Part shown: in pieces, positions 59,201 to 64,000 of the stretch | Layout of the letters: each line of letters begins with the position of its first letter | How positions within the stretch are numbered: the stretch's first letter is position 1 | Origin: Epiperipatus broadwayi | Taxonomy: Eukaryota; Onychophora; Udeonychophora; Euonychophora; Peripatidae | Assembly: GCA_028023455.1 (NCBI GenBank) | Contig: JAQFVV010006199.1 | Location: 8,725,109-8,789,108 of the forward strand | DNA length: 64,000 nt | Reading direction: 5' to 3' | The notes under the pieces: generated by a model | Told to the model about the DNA's origin: nothing | What the model saw: only the letters and a program-made list of their open reading frames with translations | Database searches by the model: none | Position numbers and translations under genes: made by a program

Positions 59201-59414
59201 GAATTCTAATATAGAGGATAAAACAATTCCTACACTGATGAGTAAAAAGATTATTTTTCTCAACTAGGTGAGATTTGTTCAGTAATCCTATAACTTTTTT
59301 AGATAGCAGACCTTAGTTAATTTAACTAATCATTCAATACTAATCAATATATAGACATCGAGCTAATCTCAACATAAATCTAAAATTAATTTATGATATT
59401 CTTAGTAAAAAAAT
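56298..59414. other. AT-rich DNA with small simple repeats
   Basis: (GAT)n with interruptions lies at about 57175-57212, and short TA runs near 56401, 56585 and 57125. No gene was recognised. Confidence 0.55.
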
Positions 59415-59965
59415 AAGAATATTGGAGCAATTCTTCCCTTTAGTGTCATTTAACATATGTTTAGATAATTGGTGAGTATTGTATGCAAATAAATTACTAT
59501 CCTTAGGATCTGGTTTTTGGCTTTTGCCTTAATCAATGAAGTCTGGGATTTAAAATTGGAAGAAATGTAGACATGCATTAAACAATCTCCTTTAACTCTA
59601 TTTTACTTAACAATCTAAAAACTTGAAATTCAAATCAGCCTAAGGTTTTAAATCCAAGTCAATTAACTTAAACAATTATGCAGATATGAAAATAATTAAA
59701 ATGACTATATATTTTAGTAACTTCAGTTCTTGAATAATTGTAGGCATTTTATTTGCCTGGCTAAGAATGTTAATAACAATATCAAATCATCAAACTACCC
59801 CACATAAAACAATATAAGAGTAGCTCTTCCCTTTGGTGCTGTTACAATTTGCTTAAATAACTTGTAGTTTCCAAATGCATATAAAATTCCTGTTTTCATC
59901 AATGAGGTCCTGGATTCAAAATTAAAAGGAATACAGATATGCATCCACTTAACCATCTAAATTAA
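59415..59965 (+). repeat. Two diverged copies of a repeat of about 180 bases
   Basis: Copies at about 59415-59600 and 59812-59965 share GAGCAATTCTTCCCTTTAGT / GAGTAGCTCTTCCCTTTGGT, TTAATCAATGAAGTC / TCATCAATGAGGTCC and GACATGCATTAAACAATC / AGATATGCATCCACTTAACC-type blocks. A GGATTCAAAAT string faintly resembles a B box. The family is unknown. Confidence 0.6.
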
Positions 59966-61807
59966 CCTATCTATAATAATAAAAAATGTAAATATCACTA
60001 TAATGTGCAGAAATACAAAGCTTAGTCTGCATTTTTATAGCCTTGCATAATTTAGTGCAGTGGTAGAGAGTTGAACTTTAATGATCAAGGCTCGTGAATA
60101 GCAGCTCACCTGTCTCATTTTCAGTGTAGAAACTTCTCATGAACTCCCACAGCAACAAATCATTTGACTACTTTTATTTATTTATCTTTATCCTTAATTA
60201 TATGACAAAAACTTGAAATATAAATTGAATTAATATTGTCAAACATGTATGATCGCATCCATCATAGTTTCAACTCACTTAAATTCTTTTTATTCATGTA
60301 ATCTCTACTGACAATGGCCTCACAGCTTGATGTTTGGTGTAACTGTTGCTATGGCTATGACTTGCTGAATTCAGTCTGGATAAAATTTTGGAGGAAAAAA
60401 TTTCTGATAATGAACAGTTTTTCCCCCAGATAACTAAAACTTAACCAACCAATAAGTCATTTAGCATTGGTCAGTAAATGGGTATTTAGCTATTATTAGA
60501 TACAATTAAAAGTATCTGGTTTAACTGGATTGGTCAGATCAAATGTCACTGTATTCCTACAAAAACAAAAATGTACTTCTAATATTATAAACTCATCCTC
60601 AATAAAGGGTTAAGTGCTTATTCTTAGATACTGTGCTCATGAATTATCTTTTATGTAATAGTATTGATATTGTAGTTATTCTTGTTAAAATTTTATTAAA
60701 TTCTTTTAAAAACTTTGAATTAAAAATAAATAAATAAAAGAATCATTAGTTTGAAAAACATTAAAATGTTTCATTATGAATCATAAATGCTATATATACA
60801 AAAATATAAGTATGAATGTCATTTTTATACTTAGTAAATGTTAAATGAATAAAACAAAATCACACTGACTTACCGTATAATCATTTTCTAGTGGGGTATT
60901 TGGCAAGTTTAAACTGTGAACCTGGAAATATATATTTATATATCCTTTATTATTATAAAATTTACAGAAATGTTTATATATACTTCTAAGGTGAATTATA
61001 TAACATAGATAACATAGTCTTTCAAAAATATATATTAACATAATGATAAAATATTGCATTTCAGGCTCAAGTAAATTAAAAATAAATTTATTTGTAATTA
61101 TGAAAAATTGGTTTATAATAAAGAATCTTTGTTAAAATCAACAAATTTAAATGTCTTTCTCAGCTTACTTTTAGCATGTCTTTAAAAGGAGTCCTCTTTA
61201 CATTATTACAGAGCCATTTACCATAAGTCTGATCAATCAATGGATGCTAGTGTGACATGTGAAGATATTGTCATTACTATTTAGTATCCATTGATTATAC
61301 AAAAGACAGTGTGAAGTGAATTGCTCTTACAAGATATTTTGGTTACAAAAAAAAAAATCCAAGTCAGATGTCACATGACCTAATTTAATAAGCTTGTATC
61401 TACAAATGTTATATATAGAGCTCACAAAATACACTCTTAAAGCTTGTTAAGAGCTTATTTGTAAGATATTTTGGTGAATGAGTGGATATTATAATTGTGA
61501 CATGTTCAAATTTGAAACCAAACCAGAGAATTTTTCAGATAGCTAAGAATTTCCTAAATAAGCTTCTCACAAGATTTGTGTTGGATACCAACATGGTATA
61601 TAATCAATACAGCTAGCTACTCAATATTTGTCAATAGCAGTAATTATCAATTCTTTTCACAAAATGTTTAGATTGGTCAGATAATAGTTGGTATGCTGGC
61701 CATAAAGAAAAAAGTTCAATTAAAATATGATTTAATTTCATCAAGATGAAAAATATATCTGGGCTTCTCAGCCCATGATGTATTTTTCTGAAATTTATAT
61801 GGACAGA
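59966..61807. other. AT-rich DNA, nothing firm
   Basis: A small inverted pair (TCAATCAATGGATGCTAG near 61233 and AGTATCCATTGATTAT near 61283) is present. The tRNA-like string at 60048-60110 is listed separately. Confidence 0.5.
60048..60110 (+). repeat. tRNA-like fragment, possibly SINE-derived
   Basis: TTTAGTGCAGTGGTAGAGAG resembles a pol III A box. The following GTTGAACTTTAATGATCAAG resembles the anticodon arm of tRNA-Leu, but GGCTCGTGAATAGC is a poor B box. No cloverleaf closes. Confidence 0.35.
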
Positions 61808-62026
61808 ACAGTACTTACATATTAGACCTGCTACCCATACTTGTGATGGCAGAATGCTGTACCTGTCTATTGTGGAGAGGGAGTGTTTGGATGGCAGAAT
61901 GCCATAGTTGTGAATTTTTAATATGGCATTCTGCCACTGCAAACACCCTCCTTCTCATATAATATACTGCAGAAAGATATAACATTCTGCTGTCACAACA
62001 TGGGCAGCAAGTCTAATACTAAGTAC
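61808..62026. mobile_element. Foldback element around GGCAGAATGC repeats
   Basis: The ends CAGTACTTA and TAAGTACTG are inverted, as are ATGGCAGAATGCCAT and ATGGCATTCTGCCA at the centre near 61915 and TGATGGCAGAATGCTG against ATTCTGCTGTCA further out. It is non-coding and palindromic over about 220 bases. Confidence 0.78.
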
Positions 62027-63239
62027 TGACAAAACATATATACGCATACACACAAAACACAAAATTTCAAATTTTTTCATCATTTAATTATAGAAACCTT
62101 TTAAGAACAAAAATCAATGAAGATAAGGTCTGAAATAAAATCCATTTAAGATAACAGATTTAATGCAATACTTTAATTTAACAAAGCAAATGACAGATTT
62201 TTCATGAGTAAGCATTTTTATATCATGCAATAAATGTAATAAATCACTGAATATACTTTGTTACATTAATTTTTTTATGCAATATTAGCTTAAATGATAT
62301 ATTATTTAAGAAATAATTTTTTTTTTTTAAATTAAAATTTTTTTTTTTTTTTTTTATATAAAAAATTAAAAAAAATTTTTTTCTTCCAAACAGAGAAATC
62401 ATGATACACTTTTTTTTTTTTTTTTTTTTACAAAACAGTGAGCCACTTACAATTATTTAAAGAGTTCTATAGATATTCAAAATAGGTAATGGGTTCATTG
62501 TGACTTTATTAACCCCAAAATTCTGCTACTGAATACAAAATGTGTACACTCAAAGGCAATCACTTGTGTTTGTTTACAATTAAATAAGTGAAAGGTTTCT
62601 AAACATTTTTAAAGTAATTGCAATAATCATGGTGTCCCTAAACTTATTGGTAAGACTTAATAAAATCTGAGAAGATAAGATTTCACTTCTCTTTAATAAT
62701 GTATTTGGAAGAATTGTGTTTAATACTTCACATGAAGTTGTTTCTTGTATTATATATTTTTCATCAAATGAAAGGTTTCTTTGTTATATTGAGAACTACG
62801 TCTAATAGGATTAAAAGTACCTCAGTGCCAAAACATCATCAGATATTAAAATATATTTGCAGTAAATTCTATAAGACTGTTTGTTAATGCTAAATTATTA
62901 TATCTTTTGACAAATTTACATCATAAAAAGTGAGGGATCTGAATATTTCTATGATAAATAATGATGAAGTATTTAAGAGAACCTAAAATTCTGCCACTCC
63001 AATCAGCTGTTTCTTCGCTACCTTCATAGCCCTAGGGATCATTTCTTTATAATGAATTTCAACTATTAGCTGTTTATAATGTTTGCATACAATTCACTTC
63101 TAAATAATCAGAAATACCATTGCCATAATAATTGATTTGTGAGTCTATTATTAATTCAGGTTAATTTAGTAATGGTTCCAATCTTAAACATTTAAAGTCA
63201 TAACTGTAAATACCCTTTATTAAAGGCAATTTCATTCAT
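62027..63239. other. AT-rich DNA with homopolymer runs
   Basis: Long T and A runs lie at 62318-62430. The 62-residue frame at 62699-62887 has no domain. Confidence 0.5.
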
Positions 63240-63253
63240 TTTACAGTTCACAT

Positions 63254-63401
63254 GATCACCATCTCTTATACTAGCACATAATTGTTTATAAACAAGGCAA
63301 AACTCTCCATACAGTAGGGATTTTATGCACAAGCTTTCTGGCATCCATTGATTACTCTCATTGGCACAGGGTGGCACTACTGTATGGAGAGTTTTGCCTT
63401 G
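63254..63401. mobile_element. Shortest retrozyme-family hairpin
   Basis: A palindrome of about 148 bases lies between identical 14-base strings TTTACAGTTCACAT (63240-63253 and 63402-63415). The last bases of the left string could belong to the element. It starts inside the family 5' region (GATCACCATCTC) and ends at GAGAGTTTTGCCTTG. Ribozyme and most of the monomer are deleted. It is slightly 5'-truncated while the 3' end is constant, as expected for target-primed insertion. Confidence 0.85.
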
Positions 63402-63415
63402 TTTACAGTTCACAT

Positions 63416-63901
63416 TATTATACAATTATTCTCAAAAAAAATTTCTTAGACCGCCAAAATATTACATGATTTTATAAGCTAAGATTTATTTAGTATTTCA
63501 AGAGATCTCTTTTCTGCATTTTATAACCATCTATTATTGCAAGTATAATGATAGTAATGTTACAATATCCATATCTTCAGACTAATTTATCACTATTCAT
63601 CTTTGTTAGTGAAAAGTTTGAAGCTAGTTATATAACGAATGCATTTAGTTTGATAATATTAAAGATGGTTGCTCATAATAGCATTATAATCTACTCGTTT
63701 ATTATCTACTTAAGTTTATAATAAATTGTTCTGTAATAGGGTGGAAATAAGTTTTGAAAGCAACAATAATGTGCACTTTTCTAAATTTTTGTACTATTAT
63801 TTCATACATTTTATTATAATTAGTGAATTGTTATATTCAACACTGAGACCTCAATTATATATTTGCTAAGTAGATCAACATGTATAATTGAAAGAAAAAA
63901 A
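63416..63901. other. AT-rich DNA, nothing recognised
   Basis: No supported feature. Confidence 0.5.
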
Positions 63902-63946
63902 CTGCCTTCCAAGCAGCTGACCCGGGTTCGCTTCCCGATCAACGCA
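63902..63946 (+). pseudogene. 3' half of a tRNA-Gly(UCC)-like gene
   Basis: CTGC-CTTCCAA-GCAG forms an anticodon stem-loop with TCC. It is followed by a T arm (CCGGG-TTCGCTT-CCCGA, last pair mismatched) and an acceptor-like CAACGCA. The 5' half (D arm, acceptor 5' strand) is replaced by AT-rich sequence, so it cannot be a working tRNA. An A-rich stretch follows at 63956-63972, which could mark a tRNA-derived SINE or a processed fragment. Confidence 0.75.
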
Positions 63947-64000
63947 CTTGACATATGAAAAGAAAAAAAACAATTTCTAATGGCATTAGAATAACAGTAA

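Noticed and set aside
60048-60110. A functional tRNA-Leu gene
   Set aside because: The A box is fair but the B box and acceptor stem cannot be formed.
63198-63425. A 75-residue minus-strand frame
   Set aside because: It runs across the retrozyme-family hairpin and its duplications, so it is chance coding.
63902-63946. A functional tRNA-Gly gene
   Set aside because: The 5' half is missing and the T stem has a mismatch, so no cloverleaf is possible.

Overview
This is an AT-rich stretch of an animal (probably invertebrate) genome with no host protein-coding gene that I can support. Reasons: it is packed with metazoan-type retroelements (APE-type LINEs, Penelope-like elements with GIY-YIG endonuclease, an LTR element, SINEs) and DNA transposons (hAT, Tigger/pogo-like), long (TAT)n and (TA)n microsatellites, and open frames that are nearly all decayed transposon pieces. 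I cannot fix the species. One 500-base assembly gap lies at 3501-4000.

Layout. 0-3.5 kb: a microsatellite, then LINE-A on the minus strand running into the gap. 4-12 kb: AT-rich gene-less DNA with a foldback element, a ribozyme-type SINE and a decayed Penelope endonuclease. 12.1-13.9 kb: a palindromic array of 455-base units carrying hammerhead ribozymes, flanked by a 12-base duplication. 13.9-22 kb: an old LINE (LINE-D) broken by a hairpin element of the same ribozyme family and by a 3.9-kb insertion, LINE-B, whose 5' end is that same family. 22.3-24.0 kb: a third chimera of ribozyme element plus truncated LINE-C. 24-27.6 kb: two hAT-type non-autonomous elements and SINEs. 29-38.4 kb: an inverted pair of Penelope-like copies, one arm split by a 5.8-kb LTR element and a 1.2-kb Tigger-like element. 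38-64 kb: mostly empty AT-rich DNA with SINE copies, a second palindromic hammerhead array (47.8-49.1 kb), several foldbacks, two more copies of the ribozyme family and a tRNA-Gly-like fragment.

Main point. Three kinds of retroelement in this window carry hammerhead ribozyme cores: (i) a retrozyme-like family with about 455-base monomers; (ii) a tRNA-related SINE; (iii) a Penelope-like region. Six insertions of family (i) have 12-14-base target-site duplications, so they look reverse-transcribed rather than cut-and-paste. Two of the six contain LINE sequence inside one pair of duplications, both times joined to the same CCTTGTTTA end. This suggests that the LINE-B/C family is the partner that moves these ribozyme elements, or that the LINE targets them. 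In the 22.3-kb copy, strand-switch points fall exactly at the predicted ribozyme cleavage site. All matches and coordinates were read by eye; no alignment or folding program was run.
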